From NCBI RefSeq assembly GCF_015708085.1, contig NZ_JADNYM010000010.1, positions 95,604 through 159,603 of the forward strand: DNA of 64,000 nucleotides, read 5' to 3'. Source of the DNA: Arthrobacter terrae. Its GTDB lineage: Bacteria > Actinomycetota > Actinomycetes > Actinomycetales > Micrococcaceae. Shown piece by piece: positions 1-9,289 of the stretch. Position 1 is the stretch's first letter. Each line of letters starts with the position of its first letter. Made by a program: the position numbers and the translations under genes. Under the pieces are notes generated by a model. That model was not told the origin of the DNA, did not search any database, and saw only the letters and a list, made by a program, of their open reading frames with translations.

Positions 1-2
1 CC

Positions 3-1109
3 CAGGTGGACGCTTTCTACCATCAGCTCTGCCCGGAATGCGCCGGCTTTAATCACGGCAAACGCGACGCCAGCACCGATTTGCGCGGGCGGCGGGCGCT
101 GCTGACGGGCGGAAGGGCAAAAATCGGCATGTACATTGCCCTGCGATTGCTCCGGGACGGCGCGCACACCACGATCACGACGCGCTTCCCGAAGGATGCT
201 GCACGCCGATTTGCGGGCATGGAGGACAGTGCCAACTGGTTGCACCGGCTGAGGATCGTCGGCATCGATCTGCGCGATCCGGCGCAGGTGATTGCGCTGA
301 CAGACTCGCTTAGCGAGGCCGGGCCGCTGGACATAATCATCAACAATGCAGCCCAAACCGTGCGGCGGTCCGGGAACGCCTACCAGCCGTTGGTCGATGC
401 GGAGCTGGCACCGCTTCCTGCCGACCGGCCGATGCCCGAGCTCGTCTCGTTTGGCCATGCCCACGACAAGCACCCGCTGGCCCTGGCGAGCCAGGTGCTG
501 GAGCACCCCGTGCTGGCCGGGGACAACGTTACAGCGCTGGCGCTTTCAATGGGCTCGGCTTCACCGGAGCGTTTAGCTGCAGGTACCGCCATCGACGCCG
601 GCGGGCTGGTGCCGGACCTGGCCAGCGTCAACAGCTGGACGCAGGTGGTGGACCAAGTGGATCCGTTGGAAATGCTCGAGGTTCAGCTGTGCAATGTTAC
701 GGCTCCCTTCCTGCTGGTTTCCCGTTTGCGGCCCGCGATGCGGCGATCTGCGGCCCACCGCAAATATATTGTGAACGTCACCGCGATGGAGGGCCAGTTT
801 TCCCGTGCCTACAAAGGTCCCGGTCACCCGCACACGAATATGGCCAAGGCCGCTCTGAACATGATGACCCGCACCAGCGCACAGGAAATGCTGGACTCCG
901 ATGGCATCCTGATGACAGCCGTGGACACCGGGTGGATTACCGACGAGCGGCCGCACTACACCAAAGTGCGGTTGGCCGAAGAAGGCTTCCACGCCCCCCT
1001 GGACCTGGTGGACGGGGCGGCACGGGTTTATGATCCCATTGTGTGCGGTGAGACAGGTGAGGACCAATACGGCGTTTTCCTCAAAGACTACAAACCCAGC
1101 AACTGGTGA
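3..1109 (+). CDS. SDR-family oxidoreductase, 5' end outside window
   Basis: Short-chain dehydrogenase/reductase with a Rossmann fold. A glycine-rich nucleotide-binding motif (TGGRAKIG) sits about 35 residues after the first visible GTG at position 6, followed by the NNAAQ segment. Before the Rossmann fold is a CPEC pair, part of a probable zinc-binding N-terminal region. In the family I recall, this region is longer and has a second CxxC, so the true start is probably left of the window; the frame is open to the edge. The usual YxxxK is not obvious: the region after VNVTAMEGQF has YKGPGHPHTNMAKAA, so Y and K are further apart. The substrate is unknown. The stop overlaps the next gene's GTG (GTGA), suggesting co-transcription. 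Confidence 0.75.
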   Translation, partial: QVDAFYHQLCPECAGFNHGKRDASTDLRGRRALLTGGRAKIGMYIALRLLRDGAHTTITTRFPKDAARRFAGMEDSANWLHRLRIVGIDLRDPAQVIALTDSLSEAGPLDIIINNAAQTVRRSGNAYQPLVDAELAPLPADRPMPELVSFGHAHDKHPLALASQVLEHPVLAGDNVTALALSMGSASPERLAAGTAIDAGGLVPDLASVNSWTQVVDQVDPLEMLEVQLCNVTAPFLLVSRLRPAMRRSAAHRKYIVNVTAMEGQFSRAYKGPGHPHTNMAKAALNMMTRTSAQEMLDSDGILMTAVDTGWITDERPHYTKVRLAEEGFHAPLDLVDGAARVYDPIVCGETGEDQYGVFLKDYKPSNW

Positions 1110-2227
1110 GCAAAAAACCCATGACACTGCTCCGTACTCCCGTCTCTGCCACCGCCAAACGCCTGGCGCCGGGGCTGCTGACCGCACTGGTTGCCGTCGC
1201 GCTGGCTCTGCTGGTCCACCTGTTGGTACCTGCGCTGCCTGCCATGACTGTTGCGGTGGTGTTGGGAATTCTTGCCGCGAATTTACCCGGTGCCGCGCCA
1301 CTGGTCGCAGGGACCTTCCGGCCCGGGCTGCATTTTGCCGGGAAGCACCTGATGCGCGCGGGCATAGTCCTGCTTGGGCTCAAACTCAGTTTGACTGACG
1401 TCATGAATCTGGGCTGGCTGAGCGTGGTATTGGTCGTCACGGTGGTGCTGCTCAGTTTCGCCGGAACCTACGGGCTCGGCAAGCTGTTCCGGCTCCGCGG
1501 GGACGCCCCATTGCTCATCGCGACCGGCTTCTCCATCTGCGGAGCGTCCGCAATCGGTGCGATGGCAGCGGTTAAGGGTACGAAGCAGCAGGACACGGTT
1601 CTTCCGGTGGCGTTGGTGACCCTCTGCGGAACCCTCGCCATTGGCGTCCTACCGCTGCTGATGACCCCGCTGGGACTGGACGCTATGGGGTTCGGGCGGT
1701 GGGTTGGTATCTCGGTCCACGATGTCGGGCAGGTCGTGGCTACCGCCCAAACGGCGGGGACGGTGGCGCTCAGCGCCGCCATAGTCATCAAGCTCACGCG
1801 CGTGCTGCTGCTGGCCCCGATGGTGGCGGTGGCCGGGCTTTGGGAACGACGCAGCCACAACAACCTGGTCCGCACCGCCCCTACCGGGAAAGCTGCCTCC
1901 GCCGTCGGGCTGCCGGCCCACACTGCTGCTGTGGCTGACAGCGTGCCACCGTCCACCGTCAAGCCGCATTTTCCACCGGTGGTGCCGCTGTTTGTCCTGG
2001 GATTCCTGATCACCATAGCCCTGCGGACGCTCGGCTGGGTAAGTCCGGGCGGTTTGGAACTGGGCAATCTGCTGCAGGACGTTGCCCTCGGTGCGGCGTT
2101 GTTTGGTTTGGGCTCCTCCGTCCGCATCCGGGAACTGCTGCACAGTGGTTTGCGGGCCTCCGCAATGGCCTTGGTCGCGTGGCTGCTGATCGCCTGCCTC
2201 GGCTATGCTGCGGTGCACTTGATGTAG
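1106..2227 (+). CDS. YeiH/UPF0324-type putative sulfate exporter family membrane protein
   Basis: A 373-residue, very hydrophobic protein with about ten predicted membrane helices. It matches the YeiH/YadS (UPF0324, PF03601) family, with the conserved stretches GIVLLGLKLSL, ATGFSICGASAIGAMA and a C-terminal LFGLGSSVRIREL. The family is annotated as putative sulfate exporters, but transport has been shown for few members, so substrate assignment is weak. The GTG start overlaps the stop of the preceding SDR gene (GTGA); an in-frame ATG at 1121 is an alternative. A charged, proline-rich loop near residues 245-290 divides the helices. Confidence 0.85.
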   Translation: MSKKPMTLLRTPVSATAKRLAPGLLTALVAVALALLVHLLVPALPAMTVAVVLGILAANLPGAAPLVAGTFRPGLHFAGKHLMRAGIVLLGLKLSLTDVMNLGWLSVVLVVTVVLLSFAGTYGLGKLFRLRGDAPLLIATGFSICGASAIGAMAAVKGTKQQDTVLPVALVTLCGTLAIGVLPLLMTPLGLDAMGFGRWVGISVHDVGQVVATAQTAGTVALSAAIVIKLTRVLLLAPMVAVAGLWERRSHNNLVRTAPTGKAASAVGLPAHTAAVADSVPPSTVKPHFPPVVPLFVLGFLITIALRTLGWVSPGGLELGNLLQDVALGAALFGLGSSVRIRELLHSGLRASAMALVAWLLIACLGYAAVHLM

Positions 2228-2354
2228 CACAGCAGTATGTGTCGCACAGCGGTCTGACTAACACAGCGGTCGAAGAAAAACGGCCGATGCGCTCCCTGCC
2301 CCCTTACCCCCGGTGTCCGGGCGGGAGCGGAAAAACCCGTGATTGAATGGATGA

Positions 2355-5027
2355 ATGTCCAACCAGAATCTGCGCCGCGATGAAGCCGCCGTCCGCTCGT
2401 CCCTGATCTCCATTGGCGATTATGACGTCTCGGTCGATCTCACCCAGGCCGAGGATCCAACAGTGGCCGGTTTTGGCACTCGAAGTGTCATCAGGTTCAG
2501 CGCTGCACGGCCAGGAGAAGAGACTTTCCTGGACTTCATCGGAGCGGAGGTGCTCACGGTAAACCTCAACGGCACGGAGCTTGACCCGGCCGCCGTCGTA
2601 GACGACGCGCGGATCCGGCTCCCGAACCTGCTCGCAGCCAATGAGGTCACCGTCACCGCCACGGCTCTCTATTCGCGCAGCGGGGAAGGAATGCACCGCT
2701 TCGTTGACCCGGCGGACGGCAAAACGTACCTTTACACCCAGTATGAGCCCGCAGATGCCCGCCGGGTTTTCGCCAACTTTGAGCAGCCGGACCTAAAGGC
2801 ACCCTTCACCTTCCACGTCACGGCGCCCTCGGGCTGGGAAGTCGCCTCCAACGGTGTCCAGCTGTCCTGCACCCCTGTTGCCGAACAGCCAGTTGCCCAA
2901 GCCACGGCGGCCGGCAACGCACCATCGGCGCAGCCTGAATCAAGCCAGTGGGACTTCGCCCCGACGTTGCCCATCTCCACCTATATCACCACGATCCTGG
3001 CCGGACCGTACTTCAAGGCACAGCAGAGCTGGCGGCACGAACGGTTCGACCTTGAAGTCCCGCTGGCGGCCTATTGCCGGGCCTCCATTGCCGGCAGCTT
3101 CGATGCCGCAGAGATTTTTGACATCACCAAGGCCGGGCTGACGTATTTTAACGAGCTGTTTGATTACCCCTACCCGTTCGGCAAATATGACCAGGCGTTC
3201 GTGCCCGAATATAACCTGGGCGCGATGGAAAACCCCGGGCTGGTGACGTTCACGGACAACTACGTCTTCACTTCCCGCGCCACAGATACCCAGCATCAGC
3301 TGCGCGCCAACACCATCATGCATGAGATGGCGCATATGTGGTTCGGCGATCTGGTGACGATGTTTTGGTGGGATGATCTCTGGCTGAAGGAATCGTTTGC
3401 GGACTTCATGGGTACGCTTGCGGTCAGCGAGGTGACCGGTTGGCGGGACAAGTCGTGGGTGCTCTTCGCCAACCGGCGTAAGGCCTGGGCCTATGTGCAG
3501 GACCAGTTACCCAGCACCCACCCGATCGTGGCGGATATCCGGGATCTGGAGGCCGCTAAGCAAAACTTTGACGGCATCACCTACGCCAAGGGTGCTTCGG
3601 TGCTTAAACAGCTGGTGGCCTATGTCGGTTTTGAGGCATTCACTGCCGGGTCGCGACAGTATTTTCGGGACCACGAATTCGGCAATACATCCTTGACCGA
3701 CCTGCTGGGCGCGTTGAGTACCGCCTCCGGCCGGGACCTGCGCGACTGGTCCGCGCAGTGGTTGGAGACCTCAGGAATCTCCACTCTGACGGCCCGGGTG
3801 CAGGCCGACGACGGCGTACTCAGTGCCGTCACAATTGTCCAGGATGCGGTGGATCCGGTCACCGGCGAAGAGCGGCCCCGGCCGCATTTGCTGAAACTGG
3901 GGCTGTACAACTTTGATGCCGACGGCCAGCTGGTCCGGACCTCGAGTGTTCCCTTGGACGTCACCGGGCCCGCGACCGAGGTCACGGCTTTGATCGGGCA
4001 GCCGCGGCCGGCGCTCCTGCTGCTCAATGACGAAGACCTCAGTTACGCCAAGGTACGGCTGGATCCGGCATCGCTGACGACCGTCCTGGCGGCTTTGAAT
4101 AAAGTCACTGATCCAATGGCCCGCACCTTGTGCTGGTCCGTGCTGTGGAATGCTGCCCGGGACGCGGTGCTCCCCGCAGCGGAATATATCCGGGCCGTGC
4201 GCCGGTTTGCGGCCGACGAACCGGACGTTGGCGTGCTGGCTTCGCTGCTCGACAATGCACGTTTTGCCGTGCAGCGGTACTGCCCGGCAGCGGAGCGCGA
4301 CGACGTCCGTCAGGAGTTGCTCACCGCCGTCGTCGATGGGCTGCACACGGCTGAGCCGGCTTCGGACCAGCAGCTGGTCTGGGCCCGCAGCCTGGCCGCG
4401 CTTGGCGCCGACACGCAGGAAGCCGTTCCGATGATCACGGCCCTGCTCAACGGTGAAGCGCGTACGGGCAGTGCCGCGGTTAAGGGCCTCACCGCAAACT
4501 CCGAGCTGCGCTGGAGCCTGTGGCTGGCGCTGGCCGCCACGGGTTATGCCACCGAGGCGCAGCTTGACGCCGAATTAGCGCAGGAGAACTCAAGTTCTGC
4601 CCGGGCCGGGCACCTGCGGGCCGTCGCGGCCCGTCCCTTCTCTGCGGTCAAAACGAATGTATGGCGTGCCGCCGTGCAGGAAACGAAACTGTCCAATGCC
4701 CTGCTCAGTGCCGCCGTCGAAGGTTTCATGCAGGCTCCCACCCAGCTCCTGACCCCTTACCTCGAGCCGTACTTCGGGATGATTGCTGACGTCTGGGCGG
4801 AGAGGAGCATCGAGTTGTCCAGCCGGATCGTCCGGGGACTGTACCCGGCAGCGCAGGATCTGGCGGGCGATCCCCTGCAGCATCCGGTCGTTGTGCGCAC
4901 GGACCGCTGGCTCACCGCGCATGAGCACGCGCCGGCCGCACTGCGCCGCATTATTGTGGAGCAGCGGGACCACCTGTTACGGGCGTTGGCCGCCCAAGCA
5001 GCCGGGCATAACCGGCGTACACCATAG
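2355..5027 (+). CDS. pepN: aminopeptidase N (M1 family metallopeptidase)
   Basis: Cytoplasmic zinc aminopeptidase that removes N-terminal residues from peptides. At 890 residues it is close to the usual size of actinobacterial PepN. The exopeptidase motif GAMEN lies at residues 289-293. The zinc site HEMAH is at 323-327 with the third ligand Glu346, giving the expected HExxH-x18-E spacing. A long helical C-terminal domain follows. The ATG at 2355 fits the family N-terminus (MSNQNL...). A weak GGATGA lies just upstream. The 127 bp before the gene have no other ORF. The 3' end overlaps the convergent transporter gene by 77 bp, which is unusual. Confidence 0.95.
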   Translation: MSNQNLRRDEAAVRSSLISIGDYDVSVDLTQAEDPTVAGFGTRSVIRFSAARPGEETFLDFIGAEVLTVNLNGTELDPAAVVDDARIRLPNLLAANEVTVTATALYSRSGEGMHRFVDPADGKTYLYTQYEPADARRVFANFEQPDLKAPFTFHVTAPSGWEVASNGVQLSCTPVAEQPVAQATAAGNAPSAQPESSQWDFAPTLPISTYITTILAGPYFKAQQSWRHERFDLEVPLAAYCRASIAGSFDAAEIFDITKAGLTYFNELFDYPYPFGKYDQAFVPEYNLGAMENPGLVTFTDNYVFTSRATDTQHQLRANTIMHEMAHMWFGDLVTMFWWDDLWLKESFADFMGTLAVSEVTGWRDKSWVLFANRRKAWAYVQDQLPSTHPIVADIRDLEAAKQNFDGITYAKGASVLKQLVAYVGFEAFTAGSRQYFRDHEFGNTSLTDLLGALSTASGRDLRDWSAQWLETSGISTLTARVQADDGVLSAVTIVQDAVDPVTGEERPRPHLLKLGLYNFDADGQLVRTSSVPLDVTGPATEVTALIGQPRPALLLLNDEDLSYAKVRLDPASLTTVLAALNKVTDPMARTLCWSVLWNAARDAVLPAAEYIRAVRRFAADEPDVGVLASLLDNARFAVQRYCPAAERDDVRQELLTAVVDGLHTAEPASDQQLVWARSLAALGADTQEAVPMITALLNGEARTGSAAVKGLTANSELRWSLWLALAATGYATEAQLDAELAQENSSSARAGHLRAVAARPFSAVKTNVWRAAVQETKLSNALLSAAVEGFMQAPTQLLTPYLEPYFGMIADVWAERSIELSSRIVRGLYPAAQDLAGDPLQHPVVVRTDRWLTAHEHAPAALRRIIVEQRDHLLRALAAQAAGHNRRTP

Positions 5028-6018
5028 CGGCTGTCACAATCAGCCAGGCGGCACCGGCAACCCATGTTCCGGCTTCCCCGATGCTCACCAGCAGGGGAAG
5101 CCGGGCCGCTGCGCCAAAGTGCATGCTCGCTACCGAGTACATTCCCAGCGGAAAGACGATACTCCACAAACCCGCTTCATAGCGGGCGGATTCACGGTGC
5201 ATAACGTGCCGCCAGAGACCAAAAATGACCAGTAGAGGCACCCACCAGGCGCCGAAGGCCCACAGAACGAACGTCAGGCCGGAGACCACCGCGACGGTGG
5301 CGGCCATGACCGGCAGGTCCTGCGGCAGCAGCAGAATCCGCGAGCCCGCCAGTACCGTGATGGCCGTAGCTCCCATGTAAATCCAGTACGACGGCGTAAA
5401 GCTGCTGGGCTTGCTCGGCACGGTCAGCAGGCGCAGAGTGACCAAGGTAGCCAACATCAGGTAAAGCACGACTCCGATCCCCCACAGGGCCACGGCCATC
5501 GTGGCCAGGGCAGGGCTCCGGCTCCCGCCTCCAATCGTTGCCGCTGCCGTTGCCAGCGACTGCGTACCCACGACCCAGAGGAACCAGCTGCCGTCCACCT
5601 TCGCGGCCACCGGCCCGGCGAGCGGACGCAGCATTAAGTTTCCCGGCAGACCGTAGGTGAACAGCAGCCACAGGGGGACGCTCAGCGCCGCGAGGACGAT
5701 GGTTACCGTCGGGGACGCAGGTGAATACAAGCGGACACCAACGACGTTGATGGCGGCCACTATGGTGAAGAAACCGAACGCGCGGCCCGGGTTTCGCGCG
5801 TCAAGGAGGACCTCCGAGCGGAACGACGCGAAGCGCCACACTGTCATCGCGGCCAGAATCACCAACGCGGCGGCGGCGATGATCAGCAGAATCAGCGACG
5901 GCACGGGCCATCCGACGGCGGCAAACGCCGTCGAAACGATCCCCGAGGCCATCACGAAGGAAAACGAACCGGTAGGCAGCGTCTGCACAGCGCTGCCAAG
6001 TACCTGAGGCCAGCGCAT
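4951..6018 (-). CDS. TDT-family (TehA/Mae1-like) transporter
   Basis: A 355-residue integral membrane protein of the tellurite-resistance/dicarboxylate transporter (TDT, voltage-dependent anion channel) family, with about ten helices. The family typically starts with PTGSFSFVMASGIVS, seen here near residue 14. It could export organic acids or sulfite, or act as an anion channel; the substrate cannot be read from sequence. I chose the ATG at 6018 because it forms TGATG with the stop of the upstream lipoate ligase gene; an ATG at 6039 would add seven residues inside that gene. Its 3' end runs 77 bp into the end of pepN on the other strand. Confidence 0.85.
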   Translation of the reverse strand: MRWPQVLGSAVQTLPTGSFSFVMASGIVSTAFAAVGWPVPSLILLIIAAAALVILAAMTVWRFASFRSEVLLDARNPGRAFGFFTIVAAINVVGVRLYSPASPTVTIVLAALSVPLWLLFTYGLPGNLMLRPLAGPVAAKVDGSWFLWVVGTQSLATAAATIGGGSRSPALATMAVALWGIGVVLYLMLATLVTLRLLTVPSKPSSFTPSYWIYMGATAITVLAGSRILLLPQDLPVMAATVAVVSGLTFVLWAFGAWWVPLLVIFGLWRHVMHRESARYEAGLWSIVFPLGMYSVASMHFGAAARLPLLVSIGEAGTWVAGAAWLIVTAAMVYAGYARLLGRPTPVTGGPAAPQ

Positions 6019-7079
6019 CACGGGACCCGTGCGAGCCATGGTTCGGTGCCGAACTTGCTGCCGACCAGCGCCTGTGCCTGGGCCAGCTCGTTCTCTGTCA
6101 GTTCGGCCGGGAGCGCGCCGTAGCGGGCAGTGAACGTGGCCATCATCCGTTCAATAATGTCCGATCGTGCCAGGCCGGTCTGCCGGCGAAGCGGATCTAC
6201 CCGCTTTTTCGCCGACGTCGTGCCCTTGTCGGAGAGTTTTTCCTTGCCGATCCGCAGCACCTTCACCATTTTGTCCGCGTCGATGTCATAGGACATCGTC
6301 ACGTGGTGGACCATGCCGCCGTTGGCGAGGCGTTTTTGCGCGGCCCCGCCGATTTTGCCCTGTTCAGTGGCGATATCGTTCAGCGGAACGTAAAAGGCCT
6401 TGATACCCAGGGATTCCAGTGCTGCCATCACCCAACTGTCCAGGAACGGGTAGGAATCAGCGAAGCTGAGCCCGTCCACGAGGGATTGTGGCAGATACAG
6501 CGAGTAAGTGATGCAGTTTCCTGCCTCCATAAACATCGCCCCGCCGCCGCTGATCCGGCGCACCACCTTGATCCCGAATTCATCCACGCCCAGCGGATCG
6601 ATCTCATTGCGCAGCGACTGGAAACTGCCGATCACCACGGAGGGCTCCCGCCAGTCCCAGAACCGCAGCGTGGGATTCCGGCGTCCGGCTCCCACTTCTT
6701 CCGCCAGCACCTCATCCAAGGCCACGTTGACCTCAGTGGGCAGAACCGCGGGGCCAATGATGTCCCACTGATGATCGGACCAGCTCGTAGCCAGTGCCAG
6801 CCCACGACGGACTGCAATGGCAACCGACTGGGAGGAAAAACCGAAGAGGACGACGCCGACGGGCAGCGCCGCGTCGATGGCGTCGGCCAGCGCCGCGGCG
6901 GGAGCGGCGGCATCGCACCCGTTCAGGGCGTCATTGATGGCCGTCAGCGCCTCGTCGGGCTCAAGGAAAAAATCACCACTAATGGAAACGCCGGTCAGCA
7001 CCGACCCGGCAACATCGAAATCCGCCACAACGAGCTTGCCGCCGTGTACCTTATACTCGCCGTGAAATTGGGGTGCCAT
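6018..7079 (-). CDS. lipoate-protein ligase A family protein
   Basis: A 353-residue protein with two parts. Residues 1-90 resemble the LplA accessory domain (usually C-terminal in E. coli LplA), with SGDFFLEPDEAL. The rest is the catalytic biotin/lipoate ligase fold: RRISGGGAM at 174-182 (the lipoyl-AMP binding loop) and a conserved lysine in GKIGGAAQKR near residue 242. It should attach lipoate or octanoate to E2 or GcvH proteins. The swapped domain order is typical of actinobacterial homologues. The ATG at 7079 starts at the family N-terminus HGEYK and is preferred over the longer frame beginning at 7145. Translationally coupled to the TDT gene (TGATG). Confidence 0.85.
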   Translation of the reverse strand: MAPQFHGEYKVHGGKLVVADFDVAGSVLTGVSISGDFFLEPDEALTAINDALNGCDAAAPAAALADAIDAALPVGVVLFGFSSQSVAIAVRRGLALATSWSDHQWDIIGPAVLPTEVNVALDEVLAEEVGAGRRNPTLRFWDWREPSVVIGSFQSLRNEIDPLGVDEFGIKVVRRISGGGAMFMEAGNCITYSLYLPQSLVDGLSFADSYPFLDSWVMAALESLGIKAFYVPLNDIATEQGKIGGAAQKRLANGGMVHHVTMSYDIDADKMVKVLRIGKEKLSDKGTTSAKKRVDPLRRQTGLARSDIIERMMATFTARYGALPAELTENELAQAQALVGSKFGTEPWLARVP

Positions 7080-7130
7080 GGTTCCATCATCCCAAGCACG
7101 GACAGATTCCGCCAAAAGGCGAATGGCACC

Positions 7131-7166
7131 AAAAAGGGCCCGCACCCCCTGGCACGGACCCCTTTG
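7131..7166 (-). terminator. Rho-independent terminator after rpmE2
   Basis: Read on the minus strand, AAAGGG and CCCTTT form the base of a hairpin with a GC-rich interrupted stem, followed by a run of T. It sits between the L31 stop at 7190 and the lipoate ligase start at 7079, so it should end the L31 transcript. Confidence 0.6.
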
Positions 7167-7189
7167 GAATCGTATGGACTGCTCTTGGA

Positions 7190-7444
7190 CTACTTCTTGC
7201 CGAAGCCGGCAAAGCGGGCGTTGAAGCGCTCCACGCGGCCGGCGCTGTCCATGATGCGCTGCTTGCCGGTGTAGAACGGGTGCGACTCCGAGGAGATTTC
7301 AACGTCGATGATGGGGTACGTGTTGCCGTCTTCCCACTCGATGGTCTTGCTGGAGCCAACCGTTGAACGGGTCAGGAATTTCGTGCCGGAAGCCAGATCG
7401 TTGAACACGACGGCTTCGTACTTCGGGTGAGTGTTAGTCTTCAC
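7190..7444 (-). CDS. rpmE2: 50S ribosomal protein L31 type B
   Basis: An 84-residue ribosomal protein L31. It has no cysteine, so it lacks the zinc-binding CxxC of type A L31 and belongs to the zinc-free type B. In other bacteria such paralogues are induced by zinc shortage under Zur control; I see no clear Zur palindrome upstream. GTG start at 7444 with GAAGG about eight bases upstream. It stands alone with its own terminator. Confidence 0.95.
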   Translation of the reverse strand: MKTNTHPKYEAVVFNDLASGTKFLTRSTVGSSKTIEWEDGNTYPIIDVEISSESHPFYTGKQRIMDSAGRVERFNARFAGFGKK

Positions 7445-7638
7445 GGTATTTACCTTCGAGATAGTCGCCTGGATTTTGCCAGCGCGCGGGGGTGGAGCAA
7501 GAAGCGGTCACTGAGGACCAGCAGTTAACATTACCGTGCCTGCCAAAATATTTCCTAACCGGCGCGTTGGTCAGCAACGATGCCCACGGGTTTACCGGCC
7601 TTCTCCTGCACGGGGTTTATCCTGGGGAGCCGGGTCAT

Positions 7639-8439
7639 TTACGGTCGGCAGGCCCAGAAGGCGACGGCGCCTGCGGCGGCGACATTGAGCGAGTCTACGC
7701 CCCCGGCCATCGGAATCCGGACTGTACAGTCCACGGCGGCTAGCGTAGCCGCTGCGAGCCCCTCCCCCTCGGTCCCTAAAATCAGGGCCAGCCGGTCGTG
7801 CCGGCGATCAGCGAGCTCATCGAGGGTGATGGCGTTCTGAGCCAGTGCCAAGGCTGCAGTGGTAAAGCCCTGCTGGTGCAAAAGATCCAGTGCGCCCGGC
7901 CAGTCATCCACACGGACCCACGGGATCTGGAACACCGTGCCCATGCTGACCCGGATACTCCTGCGGTACAGCGGATCCCCGCAGCGCGGACTAATCAGCA
8001 CCGCATCAACGTCAAGCGCGGCCGCAGATCGGAAAATGGCGCCAAGATTCGTCTGGTCCACAATGTCCTCCAGCACTGCGACCCGGCGTGCGGCGTCGAG
8101 CGCTTGGGACAGCGGAACCGGAGCCGGCCGGTGCATTGCGGCCAACGCTCCTCGGTGGAGGTTGAAGCCGATGACCTCCGCCAGCAGCTCCGGGCTGCCC
8201 ACGAAGACCGGAACGTGCGGGTAAGCTACCAGCACGTCTGCCATATCGGGCAGCCATTTGCTGGTCATCAAAAAGGACCGCGGTCTATGGCCGGCAGCCA
8301 GTGCACGGCGGAAAACACGCGGGCTCTCAGCAATGTACAGGCCCTCGGCCGGTTCGCGGAGCCTGCGCAACTGGACATCCGTCAGCTGAGTGTAATCGCC
8401 CACCCGGGGATCCGCAGCGTCCTGCAGGTCAATGATCAT
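7639..8439 (-). CDS. TrmH/SpoU-family RNA 2'-O-methyltransferase
   Basis: A 266-residue SPOUT methyltransferase that probably methylates ribose in rRNA or tRNA using S-adenosylmethionine. The N-terminal third is a substrate-binding domain (YIAESPRVFRRAL). The catalytic domain shows the three family motifs: DQTNLGAIFRSAAAL, LILGTEGEGL and IPMAGGVDSLNVAAA, which form the trefoil-knot cofactor site. The ATG at 8439 is chosen because it overlaps the stop of the TSUP gene (TAATG) and starts at a natural domain boundary; the longer frame reaching 8856 runs antisense-like through the TSUP gene and has no conserved content there. Confidence 0.9.
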   Translation of the reverse strand: MIIDLQDAADPRVGDYTQLTDVQLRRLREPAEGLYIAESPRVFRRALAAGHRPRSFLMTSKWLPDMADVLVAYPHVPVFVGSPELLAEVIGFNLHRGALAAMHRPAPVPLSQALDAARRVAVLEDIVDQTNLGAIFRSAAALDVDAVLISPRCGDPLYRRSIRVSMGTVFQIPWVRVDDWPGALDLLHQQGFTTAALALAQNAITLDELADRRHDRLALILGTEGEGLAAATLAAVDCTVRIPMAGGVDSLNVAAAGAVAFWACRP

Positions 8440-9224
8440 TAGGCGGTGACCAGTTTTGAGACCATGAAGTACAGTGCCACGCTGCCGAGGGTGACAATGA
8501 CCAGTCTGAGCACCAGCGGCGAAAGCCGGCGGCCGATCCGTGAACCGACGAAGCCGCCGATCAGTGAACTGACGGCAATCAGACCAACGACGGCCCAGAT
8601 GATCTTCTCCGGCGCGAAGAGCAGGTAGGAGACCGCGGCAATGAGGTTTACCGCCAGGGACAGCACATTCTTCACGGCATTGGCGTTCTGCAGGGTGCCG
8701 GTCATGAAGATCCCCAAAATCCCGACCAGCAGAATTCCCTGGGCCGCGACGAAGTATCCCCCGTAGACGCCTGCGAAGTAGACCAGCGCCGTCATGACGA
8801 TCGTATGCGAGCGGTGCGGAACGCCGTTGTTCGCTTCGGCACGTTTCTTCACCCAACGCTGCAGCTTCGGCTGCAGGATGACCATGGCCAGCGCCAGGAC
8901 GATCAGAAATGGTGCGACGACGCCGAAGACGCTTTCCGGCAGGTGCAACAGCAGGAATGCGCCCGTAACGCCGCCGAGCAGCGAAGCCGGCAACAGCCTC
9001 AGAAGGTTGGCACGCATGCCGGCAAGTTCGCGGCGGTAACCGAAGACACCGGAGACGCCGCCGGCAATCAGCCCCATCGCGTTGCTGACCGTGGCCATGA
9101 CGGGTGCGTACCCGAGGGCAATCAGGATCGGGAATGTCACCAGTGTCCCGGAGCCCACAACCGAATTGATCGTGCCCGCCCAGAGTCCGCCGAGGAGGAT
9201 GAAGACGGCGTGCAAAAGTTCCAC
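8439..9224 (-). CDS. TSUP (TauE/SafE) family sulfite/anion permease
   Basis: A 261-residue membrane protein with about eight helices and the two-half repeat of the TauE/SafE (DUF81) family: GxINSVVGSGTLVTFPILI in the first half and VGFxGSRIG-like GGFVGSRIGRRL near the end. Members move sulfite, sulfoacetate or related anions; the substrate here is unknown. GTG start at 9224 with AGGA upstream. Its stop is coupled to the methyltransferase gene downstream (TAATG), an odd functional pairing that probably reflects compact packing only. Confidence 0.85.
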   Translation of the reverse strand: MELLHAVFILLGGLWAGTINSVVGSGTLVTFPILIALGYAPVMATVSNAMGLIAGGVSGVFGYRRELAGMRANLLRLLPASLLGGVTGAFLLLHLPESVFGVVAPFLIVLALAMVILQPKLQRWVKKRAEANNGVPHRSHTIVMTALVYFAGVYGGYFVAAQGILLVGILGIFMTGTLQNANAVKNVLSLAVNLIAAVSYLLFAPEKIIWAVVGLIAVSSLIGGFVGSRIGRRLSPLVLRLVIVTLGSVALYFMVSKLVTA

Positions 9225-9289
9225 GGCGGGAGGTCCTAACGGACGGCTGCTGGCGGACGGTCGGTTGGCGGAGCGGGGTCAGCGCGGAG

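Noticed and set aside
7639..8856. 405-codon frame as the full methyltransferase gene
   Set aside because: Its first 139 codons are antisense-like text inside the TSUP gene on another frame; the ATG at 8439 overlapping the TSUP stop gives the standard protein.
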